The notes beneath the pieces were generated by a model. The model was not told where the DNA came from and did no database searches. It saw only the letters and a list, made by a program, of their open reading frames with translations. Source: Elysia crispata (taxonomy: Eukaryota > Mollusca > Gastropoda > Plakobranchidae). From it: 64,000 bases of DNA. Position 1 is the stretch's first letter, and every line of letters starts with the position of its first letter. Location of the stretch: the NCBI GenBank assembly GCA_033675545.1, contig JAWDGP010000276.1, positions 121,001 through 185,000 on the forward strand, read 5' to 3'. A program made the translations under genes and the position numbers. Positions 25,087 through 36,075 of this stretch are shown here, piece after piece.

Positions 25087-28000
25087 CCTCCCATGCATTC
25101 TGTTTAAGGCTTATCGGCTATGGCAGTTTCACAGTGTTTTTCTATACTAGTCCAGATTGAATCGCTGTTGACATGGAGTACACATCATTTTATCTCATGT
25201 ATTAAAGCTAGTGGTCCCTTTGACATTCATAAATCTATTTTTAACAATAACCATCATACTCAAGAATGATATATAAAATTTGGCATAATCACTTGAAGTC
25301 ACAATTATGTTAGTCTAAATTTTAATTTCAATATCATCACTAGATCCAGTGATTTTTAATTGATTCAATAAACAAAGTAAGGTAATTTTGAAATTCAATT
25401 ATTCTAGAGTTTTTTAAAACACCTTTATCAAATGACTAGAAATCTATAAGGCAATGCACCTTTTGGCACTCTTATTGGAGATTCACAACTTATTGAGGGC
25501 TTAAAAGGAGCTTTGCAAAGTTTGGAAAAATACAGAATTAGTTGATTTTCCATTGTCAAATATATTTTTCCTTTGAACTTCAATCAGTAGTTGATATTTA
25601 CTGATTTTAGCAAAATGGATTTGGAAGTTCATTTTAAGGTTAAATTCCAATTTTACTTAAAGTGAGGTGAGCTTTTGATTTTTAGACTCATTATCTACAG
25701 ATTGCAATTGTATTTCCCCATCAAAAAAGGTTCAAATTAATAAGTAAAATTGCCAGGGTATGAATATTATGAAGTGAATTTTTATAACATTTTGTTTTGA
25801 TTTCTAATTCACTGTTCCTTACCTGTTTGATTCATGATAACCAGTTTATTAAATTGCAAAAAAAAGTTTTATCTTTTCTTGCTACAGGTGGTGGCTGTAA
25901 ACAGTGTGGATCTGTGGAGCACTTGAAAAGGGATTGTCCTGAGTTTTTGGCCAAACAAGGTAAATTAAGAGCAAAAACTTGAAATGGGCAATGCGATTTA
26001 AATGATTACAGTGCATTCTTGATATATCAGCATGTAAGGGTCCAAATTTTATAATGTCAATATAAGCAAAAGTTGATATATTTTTTTTCAAATTACACTA
26101 CATTTACTTTAAAGATAGGGTTTTGATACTTAAGGGGAAGCAAGTACTCATGGCTTGTAAATTTTCGGTTACTTCCCTTGTTTTGAAAATTTAATACACT
26201 AGACCTCGGATATATTGAAATTAAGGGGCCAGGGATTAAAACTTTATTATAACCAATGTTTCGTTACAGAGAAGGTCAACTAAAAGTCCTCATTTTGCCT
26301 CCCTCTACCCGATCCCTATCTTTTTCTGTCCTTTTGTCTCTTAATGTAATCTTACCTCTACAGAAACTTTCAACATGTTGCATATTTTGTGCATTTGACA
26401 AGCAACTTATGATACTCATTCACAATGAAAAAGGGCGAGGGGGGTGAAGAGTGGGCCTATGTAGTAATCTGCCAATCACGGACAATGCACGATGGCCACC
26501 TAAGTTCCTAACTAGAACTGCCTTAGTAGTTAGTTTATTAGTTCTGAACCCCATGTGCACAACCCTCACCCCTCACCGCTTCCCCTTTTTTTTCCACTTT
26601 CCCCCATACACACTGTCTCACACACACACCCCTCTCTGCTTGTAGGCACAAAGGATGCACGCAGCCTTATGCAAGTTGATATCTTCAGTCAACGAAGCCA
26701 GTGAGTGACTCACTGTACTTGCACCCCACTCCTCACTCTAGCCCACAGGTGGTCATTAATTCGTTAAGACAGAGGTTCTCATACCATTGTTTAGAGAAAG
26801 AAAAAAAAGGTCCTTTATAATACCTTTGATGCGGCCAATTTTGTAATAGTCGAGGTTCACTGCAAATACCCACATATTCCTTGCACACACACAGTCTCTT
26901 CCTCCTGTCCTCCCCAAGAACTAGAGTCAACCAGTACAGGTAACTGTTGTTCTGCAGGCCTCATCATTGGTAGCCTAGTCCTGACTGATTGACTTTACAT
27001 CACTTTCTTGCTTGGATCTCAACTTTTCAAGGTCCCACCAGGGTTTACCCCTCCCCATCCCTGACCCTTCGCACCTTTTTCATCCCACCACACCTCCACA
27101 GTTTCAGCTTAGTTGCAAAGGTATCGGTACCAAAAAGATTTCAACTGGCTTTGCGATGTAACAAGCCAGCATGAGGCATTCAGAGAGAGAGTCAAAGACG
27201 TGTTTCCTTGTCACTGGGCCTTTTTTGCTCGGTTACCTTGATGTTATCGATGTCGATGATAAGAGAAAAGGAGAGAGAGATTGTAGATATAGAGTAATTA
27301 CTTTACTGAGAACAGCAGAAAAATTCAGTCTTGGTAAAGCATGTTGATGTAATATGAAAAAAGTCAATAGAGGCGATGTAAATATTAAGTGGTGTGCATT
27401 GTATGTAAATAAAAAGGAAGAGTCAATTTAGTTTCATCAGATTGTTGTGTAATGAAAATTTGAGGAAGCAGTTGTTAATTCGTTACACTTTCAGCCAAAA
27501 CTGCTTCCTTTCCTTGTTTTATGATATGGTAAGGCATTTTGACTTGCCTCCTTTATTTTTCTTTTCATGTTTTCAAGTTCAACCAAAGTTGTCCCATTAA
27601 TTATTCTCACCCTCCCTTTCTTCCTGCTTTCATATACTTTTTTTCTTTAGGAATTCAAGTTTACTTAACAACTTGTCTTTTTATTGCCTGAACAAAGCTT
27701 CAGTTTGGAAAAAGAAAAAGACAAATATTAAGTTGAAGTTAACATATTCTATTTGGATCTCTTCTGTATTAACTTATCTTTGGCTCGTCTACCTTTTTAT
27801 CTCCCTTGCTTTTTCTTTCTTCACCCTTATTTTCCAAATTTTTTGTTGGTCAGATTTTCTCTTTGACTTTAATTGACAAAATCAAAGCTGAGATATTTGC
27901 TTTTAATGCTTAAATCAAACTCATTTTAACTTCATTTAAAATTACATATTGAAAGACTAAATTTAGCTAAAAATATTTATTTGACTCATTAGATTTTGAG

Positions 28001-29980
28001 GTAGTTTGACACCTCTTTTTCCCTTCCCACAGTCCAGAAATAGTTCATGCTTGAACCCTATCAGATCACTGTCCTTTCTATATCATCCTTACTGGCTGCA
28101 GACTCTAAGACTTGTCTGCAAAATATGTTTGTTGAACACACACACACACACTTGGAAAATGCTCAAAAACGCCCAAAGCTTGGTAATCATTTCTCTGTAT
28201 CCAAAAACAGAGCATTTTATCACCAAATCAATGAACTAATGACTTCAAAATAACCAAATCCATTTCTTACACTCAGATCCAACACATATTTATATACAAC
28301 TTAAAGAGGTAAATATTCAGTAAAATTTATTGACTTCAAAATGATTGAGAGTTTGAATTTTCAGGATTCATAATTTGGGACATGACGCTCTAGACTTATT
28401 ATTTTTAAAACATGATTTGTATGATCAAGTAAAACTGCACCAGGGTGGGTACATAGGTTACATCTTTTTATCAAGACCCACAAAATTACTGTAGTATGCT
28501 TCCGTATCTTAACTAATTCTTTCTGTTTGTCTCTGTTTGAAGAGAATTTGACTGAATTGTTTACCTGTATATATTTATTCTGCCGCACGATATATTTGAT
28601 ATGCTTTAATTCAACGTCGCTATTGTCACCACTTTTGCTATCATCAATATCATTATCTTCTTCAACTTCAATGTTTTCTTTCTCAGTATTATCACCATTT
28701 TATCATTGTGATAATTTCATGAATTAAATCTAGACCAGACCTATATTAGTTCTGGATTCACATCTGGATTAAACCACAGCAAATTGTTGTCAGAGTCTCA
28801 TACTGTCACAGAAGCATTTTTAGTTAATACAGTACACCTCGAATCCAACGAACTCAAATTCAAAGAGCACCTTGTATTCAAGGATCGGAGTAACGTCCCC
28901 GTTTTTTTTTTTCCTTCTTTGACTCTCTTGAAATACCTTGCATCAAACTAACTAATCTTGGACCGGATTCAACAAACTACATGTACTGGCAGATCCACTA
29001 TAGAATGCTTTTCTACTTAGAACCTATGTGGTTGAAATTCAACCAAAAGGTCCCCTGTCAGCTGGTAAGAAATGCTTGAAGTGTAAATGCGTTGGGCAGC
29101 CAGGTTGTAGGCTACTTTATGCCATAGTAATGTTAGAGGAAGAGGAGAACAAAGTATTGACATGCAGGGAGAAAATAGTAAAAAAAAAAAAAAAAAAGAG
29201 GGGGAAGGGGGGCAATGAGCGGCAGCAAATGCATGGGGAGATAATGATACAGGATCAAAGAGCCAAAGCGGCGGTAACTTGGACAATGGTGGGAAGAGTA
29301 AAGAGTGGCTTTATAGAATCAGGGTTAGTTTATAAAAACAAGGGAGATTATTATGTGGTAATTTTTCTTTGGTTGGTTACTTCCCTAGTTCATCTCCTTG
29401 TCATGGCTCCAACGAACCTTGCATTCAACTAAATATTTAAAATGACTGAACTAGTTCGTTGAGTTTGAAGTGTACTGTACTTCCTTTTTGCCCAGAATAT
29501 TGTGCTTTAGCTGCTTAATAAGTGAAACTTGCAACACAGGTTAAGGGTGTTAAATTGTTATCAAGAGGTATTTTGGGTAACTACCGGTATATGCTTAAGT
29601 TCTCGATCTCTTTTTTCTTACCTTAGTTATCTTATTTATTATTACCTTTTTTATGCTTTTTGAAAGTCTGTGTTGAAAACAACAAAAGATAGACAATCTG
29701 TAAGATAAGTAGGAGAAAGGCTAAGTTTGTCAAACTGAACTGATAATTTAAAGTGTAATTGTAAACACTGTTAACAGCCTCTCATAAGGTCCTTGATAAA
29801 CAGTGTATATGATTACCTTATAAAATTTTCACTTGCTTTATTTTGTGATGATACCTTTCAGGTGTGAAAGAAATAACTGTGGACACATTTGATGTCAATG
29901 AAAGTGGAGATGCTGAAGCGACAGTTTCAAAAGCAAAACCAGGAACTGTCAAGAAAAAAAATAAAATTGTTAAGTTTTGA
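12094..29980 (+). CDS. ZCCHC9: Zinc finger CCHC domain-containing protein 9, complete
   Basis: Six coding exons: 12094-12190, 12618-12688, 14380-14518, 21897-21989, 25888-25959 and 29862-29980. All borders are AG/GT, phases agree, and the spliced length is 591 nt (196 codons plus TGA). Four CX2CX4HX4C zinc knuckles are intact: C58-C61-H66-C71, C83-C86-H91-C96, C110-C113-H118-C123 and C137-C140-H145-C150. Human ZCCHC9 shares the start MTR(F/W)A, RRLKRQA before knuckle 1, CGSTEH in knuckle 2, FPFA(Q/K)CF(I/V)CGE in exon 4, CPDNP(R/K)GLY, GGGCK(Q/L)CGSVEHLK and the end KIVKF-like. The human protein is nuclear/nucleolar with presumed RNA binding. Human has 271 residues; the missing 75 or so fall between exon 1 and the RRLKRQA segment, so the basic N-terminal linker is short here or an exon was missed. 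The AATAAA at 29986 follows the stop directly. Confidence 0.93.
12191..12617 (+). other. ZCCHC9 intron 1
   Basis: 427 bp between a GTAAGT donor and a polypyrimidine-TTTTAG acceptor, phase 1 on both sides. Any missed exon for the N-terminal linker would have to sit here and be phase 1-1; I found none. Confidence 0.7.
12689..14379 (+). other. ZCCHC9 intron 2
   Basis: Ordinary AT-rich intron without a recognised element. Confidence 0.6.
14583..15426 (+). mobile_element. non-autonomous TIR transposon, family A copy 1 (844 bp)
   Basis: It starts CAGTGCACACCACATATATT after TA (14581-14582) and ends ...ATATCAGGGATGCACTG before TA (15427-15428). CAGT ends and TA target duplications fit the Tc1/mariner-pogo type. 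No transposase is present. The reverse complement of 26009-27401 aligns along nearly its whole length, including AGGTAACCG, CCTCATGCTGG, TGTTACATCGCAAAG and CCTTGAAAAGTTGA, which confirms a real family. Confidence 0.88.
17169..18127. mobile_element. non-autonomous TIR element, family B (about 960 bp)
   Basis: Left end CAGTAAACTTTGCATATAAC and the reverse complement of the right end, CAGTGAACCTTGAATTCAAC, agree at about 15 of 20 positions; TA follows the right end, while TC precedes the left end (one base from TA). The interior is pyrimidine-rich with a poly-C run at about 17504-17517 and contains only low-complexity open frames. Confidence 0.65.
19014..19060. repeat. perfect 12 bp inverted repeat
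   Basis: ACTGCAGTACAC at 19014-19025 and its exact complement GTGTACTGCAGT at 19049-19060, with a 23 nt loop. It may be a hairpin or the remnant ends of a very short element. Confidence 0.75.
20845..21312. mobile_element. non-autonomous TIR element, family C (468 bp)
   Basis: Left end CAGTGGAAACCTCATAATTG and right end, reverse complemented, CAGAGGAAACCTGAAAAATT. The outer CAGnGGAAACCT is shared and TA follows the right end. The left flank is CG rather than TA, as expected after decay. No coding capacity. Confidence 0.7.
23067..23348 (-). pseudogene. 93-codon open frame resembling a mobile-element protein fragment
   Basis: The frame is unusually rich in ordinary coding residues for this AT-rich intron. 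It contains an ITPKHRIIEIHTLPRF segment resembling a (V/I)TPK.H.LE.H..P.. motif that I recall from transposon-associated proteins of unnamed function in invertebrates. No flanking exons, termini or partner domains were found. It is more likely a relic than a live gene, and chance is not excluded. Confidence 0.3.
24716..24753. repeat. perfect 16 bp GT/AC hairpin
   Basis: TTGTGTGTGTGGTGTT (24716-24731), loop ATATTG, then AACACCACACACACAA (24738-24753), an exact palindromic partner. It stands inside AT-rich DNA. Confidence 0.9.
24979..25090. repeat. (CT)n microsatellite
   Basis: Mainly CT dinucleotides with a few interruptions at both edges. Confidence 0.95.
26009..27401 (-). mobile_element. 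non-autonomous TIR transposon, family A copy 2, inverted and interrupted
   Basis: Plus-strand left end CAGTGCATTCTTGATATATC after TA (26007-26008); right end ...GGTGTGCATTG before TA (27402-27403). The reverse complement follows 14583-15426 closely. Homology breaks at about 26195, where another TIR element is inserted, and resumes after about 26864. Without the insert the copy is about 725 bp. Confidence 0.88.
26197..26862. mobile_element. nested TIR element, family D (666 bp)
   Basis: Left end CACTAGACCTCGGATATATT after TA; the right end reads ...AATAGTCGAGGTTCACTG before CA. Reverse complemented, the right end is CAGTGAACCTCGACTATT, sharing ACCTCG and the CA(G/C)T start. It sits exactly where family A homology is interrupted, which supports the boundaries independently. 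Confidence 0.75.
28830..29477. mobile_element. non-autonomous TIR element, family E (648 bp)
   Basis: Left end CAGTACACCTCGAATCCAAC and the reverse complement of the right end CAGTACACTTCAAACTCAAC match at about 16 of 20 positions and extend into GAACT. Perfect TA flanks lie at 28828-28829 and 29478-29479. The interior open frames (for example on the plus strand from 29028) are not conserved-looking. Confidence 0.85.
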
Positions 29981-29985
29981 TTTTC

Positions 29986-29991
29986 AATAAA
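29986..29991 (+). terminator. ZCCHC9 polyadenylation signal
   Basis: A canonical AATAAA starts 6 nt after the stop codon. If used, the 3' UTR would be only about 20-30 nt. Later signals are not excluded. Confidence 0.55.
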
Positions 29992-30694
29992 GAGTTTTGT
30001 TGGATTTCAATTGTCAAATTTGTTTTGACGTATATGTAGTAAATTCAAGTTTTGTTGTTTTTTCATGTGGCTTCCAGGACAGATATTGACTTGGTGATCT
30101 GTGCGATTTTTTTTTCAATGGTGTCCAGTTTCATGATGGTTCTTGTGTCGATGAGGGTTCTGTGGTGTTCTTTACTATTTCTCTGTCCATGATTTATAGC
30201 TCAGAGGTAGCTTTTAGTGACAACAATCTTATTTCTTGTTGCTTAAGCAAAATTTTTCGTTTTATGAATTTAAAATGGCTCAACCAATTTCACGGGTAGA
30301 TTTCTTGAAAAAGCCTTCTTTTTAGTGCCTTGAATAGGTGGTGTTGATAGCATGTAGAAAGTTCAGATCTCTCAGAAAGTCTCATGTTTATTTGGACAAG
30401 CTTATCACCATAAATTTGTCCTTCTTGATTCCACTTTCAACCATGTTTGACTGGATAGAAATGATAATTCTTATTTTGTAATATCAACAATTTGGATTCT
30501 GTTTAGGCAACTATGAAAATGTATACATCTTTTAAGTTTTATAATTGAGATAATTTTATCTCTCTTTGAAATTTTTTAATCAGCGTAGCAACATTGTTTT
30601 TATTAATCTGTTGTGATTGAATTTTGATGTGTGTGTGTTTCTTGTTACTGTACTGTTTGTCATCAAACAATGGTTTTTAAGATTTATTGTATTA
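29992..30694. other. ZCCHC9 downstream region
   Basis: AT-rich DNA between the ZCCHC9 stop/polyA signal and the Helitron end; possibly extended 3' UTR. No gene seen. Confidence 0.4.
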
Positions 30695-31754
30695 CTAGTT
30701 GAAAGCCCGCGAATTCGCAGGATTGAAAGTTAAAATCAATACCCATGTATTAATAAATTCAACAGAAAATTATTGTACTCACCATTATAATATTAATGCT
30801 GATTTGAAGACAACATTATTAGTGTAGCTTGTTATAGTCAAAGGGTTCTCTGATGGTGATGCCAATGCAAATTGTAAACCATATTAGCGTTTAACTCTTG
30901 ACATAGCTACATACAACTGACCATGAGTGAAAACTGACTGTAGAAGATAAATTCCAACTTTTGTCAAAGTTTGACCCTGTGACTTGTTTATAATCATGGT
31001 ATAGGACAGTTTTATTGGAAACTGTCTACTAGTGAGTGTGAATGGGAAATGACAGTCTTTTGTTGTTGTTAGTGCAATGCGTGGAATGAATTCAATGTGT
31101 CCAGCATGTGTACCTGTACAATTGTCCAAATTTAGCTCCTTCTCTATCTGTATTTGGTTGTAGGCAAACAGTGCTACTTACTCTAAAACAGTATAACCCT
31201 GCCATGTCCTCATTTACACCAAGTGATGCGAATGCGAAAGCTGAATTGTAACTTCCAATATTATTTCGAAAACATCTAGATGCTGCAGTATCCCCCACAA
31301 ACAGCTGGTGTAAAGGTTCTGGTAAAGTTTGTAAGGGGGGTAAATTAACTTGACCATTGGCACAGCATAGTGAGGATGTTTCTGTGGGTCACAATTTTGC
31401 GTCACAATAATGGCATGTCTTTGTCATTCCCCCAATATTGTGGGCAACAATATTTATATTGTCAGGGTTTGGGACAGTTGGCGGTGTAAGTGTAGTGGTG
31501 TAGCAGATCTAAAGCTGGGTCTATGTTGTGGAGATCTAGAGCTATGTCTGTTTTCACTATCTGGATCAAATCTTGGTTGATCTATAGATCTAGATCCAGT
31601 TTGTCGTAGATCTAGATCTAGATTTCGATCAGTATCTATTATAGTTGATCAAGTGTTGTTTGTGGTGGTGTGGTTGGGGGGAAATTTGATTTTGATTGAA
31701 TGTTTCTACGTATCTGGATCGTCTTAAACGACGTCTCTTTTTCTCACCTGCCAT
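30695..31754 (-). mobile_element. internally deleted Helitron with intact 3' terminus
   Basis: Read on the minus strand. A Rep-like start at 31754 (MAGEKKRRRLRRSRYVETF) stops after 41 codons. Next comes a segment at about 31345-31100 in one frame with PLHQLF, RNNIGSYNSAFAFASLGV, YCFRV and AKFGQLY, the Helitron helicase-like N-terminal domain. A frame jump near 31120 leads into the PIF1-type helicase C-terminus: [42 protein letters not shown], ending at 30785. At the 3' end is a hairpin (30706-30721, loop AATT), a 7 nt spacer and CTAG at 30695-30698, followed by T on the minus strand, as Helitrons require. The 5' TC end was not found. The element is too damaged to be autonomous. Confidence 0.88.
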
Positions 31755-33062
31755 CGTAATATCGATCTATCTTCCACAGTTAATTATATCACTCAGACTG
31801 AGGTGGTCTTATCGCTGGTTGGCCTAGGCTATGCGGGAGAGGTAGGTCTAGATCTAAATTGAAGAGAAAGTAATGTCAAAGGTCTAATATTGATCTATTG
31901 ACACAAAACATTGCTTTTTAAAAAATGGGGGTCATGTCCCTAATCTGATGTATAATATTTCATTAAAAAAACTATTTTGTAATTTTCAAGTGTCTTAATA
32001 AGTCTGTGGAGATGGGCAAAAATTCGAGTAGGGGAGCACACAATGAGCTTATATATTTTTTTATATAAGTAGGGATATCTAAATAATTGTCATCAAAGTG
32101 TGCAGACAATTTTAAACTAAGTCAGGTTAATGCATATTTTAAGTGAAAGAATAGAGTTAAAATATTCAAATGCAAAGAGTTTTTTAATATCCCAGGGTTT
32201 TTCCATATAAGATTCTTGGAGGGATTTAGAGGGTCTTAACAATATAGAGCTTTTACAAACAAAGACATAATATCTGAAAAAAAGTCAATGAAAAACTGAT
32301 TGTAATACTAGTATGGTGTGTCTTAACATAACAAAATACATAAAATATATTAATTTAATGAGTAAATGACATAAAATTAAACATGTATCATTTAGGGATA
32401 AAGCTTTTCCTTAAGTATTTTATTTGGTCCATAAGTTCAAGATTTTAAAATCTGCTATATTAAGCTCTACCTTATATTCATTATTTTGCCTACCAAACTT
32501 TTGAAGGATCTCTATTTTTTTTTATCTATAACAGCCAATTTAGATTAGACTTCCAGTGATTTGGGTGTTTAAGTTAATTGTTTTGTTTAAGGCAGTAGAA
32601 TAAATCTGCGCTGAAAAATAAAGTCAGATGATAAGGACTTTCTATTTTTGATAATGATGCGATGATTGGTCAGTTCAAAATGATGCTAAGAATATATTAG
32701 ACAGAAGAAAGCAACATTTATTTCGACTTTAAATTTCACTATTGTGCACTTTAGGGCCGACTCCACCAATATTTTTGCTCTGTATTATTTTAAGGGCCAT
32801 ACTGACATAAAGAGGGCATGAATGCACATTTAGTTTGATTGTTAATTCATTTAAATCTATCAGAACTGGTCCACAACCGCAGGCAAAGGGTTAATGAAAA
32901 GTCACTAAGTTTGCCCATTAAGTAGAAACCAAGCACCTCACAAGATATTGAATTTCCATAAGGTCTCTGTTGCGAAAAAGTAATCTGATATTCTTTTTCT
33001 TAACAAGGGAAGACAATTCTTAATATAAAATACAAAACTCGCAGAAAATTATCCAGATCTAG

Positions 33063-33066
<4 letters not shown>
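31755..33066. other. intergenic DNA right of the Helitron
   Basis: Perhaps part of the Helitron 5' end for the first hundred bases (palindromic AGATCT/TCTAGA motifs at 31574-31622 and 31847-31857 surround the element start). Otherwise AT-rich, with no gene recognised. Confidence 0.4.

Positions 33067-33138
<72 letters not shown>
33067..33138. repeat. (TA)n microsatellite
   Basis: About 36 uninterrupted TA units, able to extrude as a cruciform. Confidence 0.97.
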
Positions 33139-34253
<1,115 letters not shown>

Positions 34254-34404
34254 TCAGTCGAATGTGCATTCTTTTTAAGATCCATTGGAGGCTAGTTTGT
34301 TTATGTCCTGTAAAAATATGGACTTGATCATTCTTAGCGATTCAACTTCTTACTCTATTCAAGCCAGCATGAAAGTCATTGTTCCTGAAGCATCTGTTTT
34401 TGTA

Positions 34405-34560
34405 AATGTGGATAGCTCAGTGGTTAAGTGCCTGGTCTTGCCTTGACAAGGCGATGGATGTCGTATCAAGGTGCAGGTTCGATCCCTGTCTTCAGGCACG
34501 TTGTTGGGCACGGTGGTTGGACCATTCAAACCTTGCAGTGAGCACACCCATGATTTTGCA
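34405..34560 (+). repeat. tRNA-derived SINE
   Basis: It contains a Pol III A box (TAGCTCAGTGG, 34413-34423) and B box (GGTTCGATCCC, 34476-34486) with a four-base-pair T-arm (CAGG/CCTG). The boxes are 63 bp apart, with extra sequence that a tRNA would not have, and the 5' end cannot pair with any 3' acceptor, so this is a SINE head and not a tRNA gene. The 3' end is uncertain. Confidence 0.75.
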
Positions 34561-35550
34561 CCAGAAAAAAAAACAGGTGTCTGACTGGGCAGGTTATTTC
34601 TGGAATATTAGTCATATTTATCACAGAAATGACTCGATTCGAAAAAGTTAGCGTCGGTTTGAATTCTGTTTCAGTGGACACGCGGCCTAACTAATTCTAA
34701 TCTCAAGACCACTGCAGCTCCTATGCCAGGTGGAGGCCGTTAGCAGTATCAAATGGCAAAGGGATAGAACAAGAGAGTCAAATGAATATGATTGAAAAAT
34801 GGTGACAAAAAAGAAAATAGGGCAGAGTGTTAACTAAGACTATTATGCATGAATTCGTGTGTGTGTTGTGCATTAGAACTTTTACACCCCCCCCCCAAAA
34901 AAAAAAATAAATAAATAAATAAATAATCTCAAATAAAAAATGAGGAGTCACCTTAAAAGGCATTCTTGATTTTTATTGCTTGAACTGGATTGTCACAATA
35001 AGGAAAAAAAACATTACCCAACTGAAATGTACAAAAATACTCTTTAAATAGTCCTTTATCCCTAGGGAATTACAATTTTATCAACAATTTTTTTCTTTAA
35101 AGCAAGACACACAAAACCAATTTATTTACATATCACCCTGTATTATTGTAAACACATAAGCGAATTCATAACCTTTGAGTTTGAGCTAAGTACATGTAGT
35201 AAGAACTTAGATAAATTGTATTTGAAAGAATGACAATGAAGTATGTGGATCAATTATTGAGAACAAGTGTTATATAAATATCAATAAAGCGAAAACTATT
35301 TCATATTAATATAAAAAAGGCACAATTTAATATTCTGTTCAAAGAAAACTGCCAAAGCAATAAACAACCTTCTTAAGATTGAGGTTCATAAAATTAATTA
35401 ATGTGCTTTCCCAGGTGAACTTCATGAAACTTGCCCTTTCTTTGAACATTTTGATAGCCATTTGTTAAAGTTGATTCACTTTCAATGTTGCGTTTGAGCT
35501 GTATGTGAATTTTAAAGGCATCCTCCAAATCTGGTTCAGTGGGGGGAAAA
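34561..35550. other. intergenic DNA
   Basis: Contains a short C8/A10 plus (AAAT)n run at about 34887-34927; otherwise nothing recognised. The left part may be the SINE tail. Confidence 0.4.
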
Positions 35551-36075
35551 AAGGATCCCACTTGTCTGCTATGCAAAGGCAACAAAGCATGTCTTGAGCT
35601 CTCAATGGGGTGATATACATGGAGGCATAAAAGTCCTTCAGGAACTTTCCACAATGATAAACAGGCTAAACGACAGACCACCCTCCCTGAAACCATTGCA
35701 TTGATATTCACAACAGAGGGAGGCGCTATAAGTCATGGCACTGAAGGTCCGTCAAAACAAACCAGAGAAAATGCCTTCCAGACAGGTGTGACGAGTGGGA
35801 AGTTTCACCAGATCTTCCAGAATGGGACAAGGTAAGGCCCGATCATGATGGAGCTAACCATTTCAGAGGATAACAGAATGGAAGAGGCCCACATCTACAA
35901 AAGAAAGAAATACCTGAACCTGACCAAAGAGCTAGGAGGTGTCGCCTACAAAGCTGTGGTGATGCCCGTTGAGGTTGGCGCCAGAGGACTCATAGTGTCA
36001 TCATATAGAGCTTTGGGCAAACAGGCTACATTGCACACGCTGACCGTGGGCAGAGTTAAATCACTGCATGTGCCA
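35551..36075 (+). pseudogene. decayed non-LTR-type retroelement ORF, C-terminal region, copy 1
   Basis: One plus-strand frame, with in-frame stops in the GGGTGATAT and AGGTAAGGC contexts, reads DPTCLLCK (zinc-binding CxxC), then YTWRH, then ETIALIF, then MMELTISEDNRMEEAHIYKR, KYLNLTKEL and MPVEVGARG. A neighbouring frame supplies DEWEVSPDLPEWDKVRPD, so there is at least one frameshift. This order (CPLC...RYTWRH...LRPD...ELTVPWE.RMEEA..RK..KY..L...PVEVG.RGF) is, to my knowledge, the C-terminal part of RT-containing retroelement ORFs widespread in molluscs, cnidarians and fish. The RT domain itself is absent. The open frame on the opposite strand (35394-35711) is its shadow. Confidence 0.75.

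Larger units (their letters stand above)
21990..25887 (+). other. ZCCHC9 intron 4
   Basis: 3.9 kb. It contains a possible mobile-element coding relic on the minus strand (23067-23348), a 16 bp perfect hairpin (24716-24753) and a (CT)n tract (24979-25090). Confidence 0.6.
25960..29861 (+). other. ZCCHC9 intron 5
   Basis: 3.9 kb, largely transposon-derived: family A copy 2 with a nested element (26009-27401) and another TIR element (28830-29477). Between them is plain AT-rich DNA with a short CA tract near 28137-28151. Confidence 0.6.

Noticed and set aside
29028..29432. 134-codon plus-strand open frame
   Set aside because: Entirely inside a TIR element with a poly-A/Lys run; no conserved motif.
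34411..34490. tRNA gene
   Set aside because: A and B boxes are present, but there is no acceptor stem and the box spacing is too long; called a SINE instead.
35394..35711. 105-codon minus-strand open frame
   Set aside because: Antisense to the retroelement relic, whose sense frame carries the recognisable motifs.
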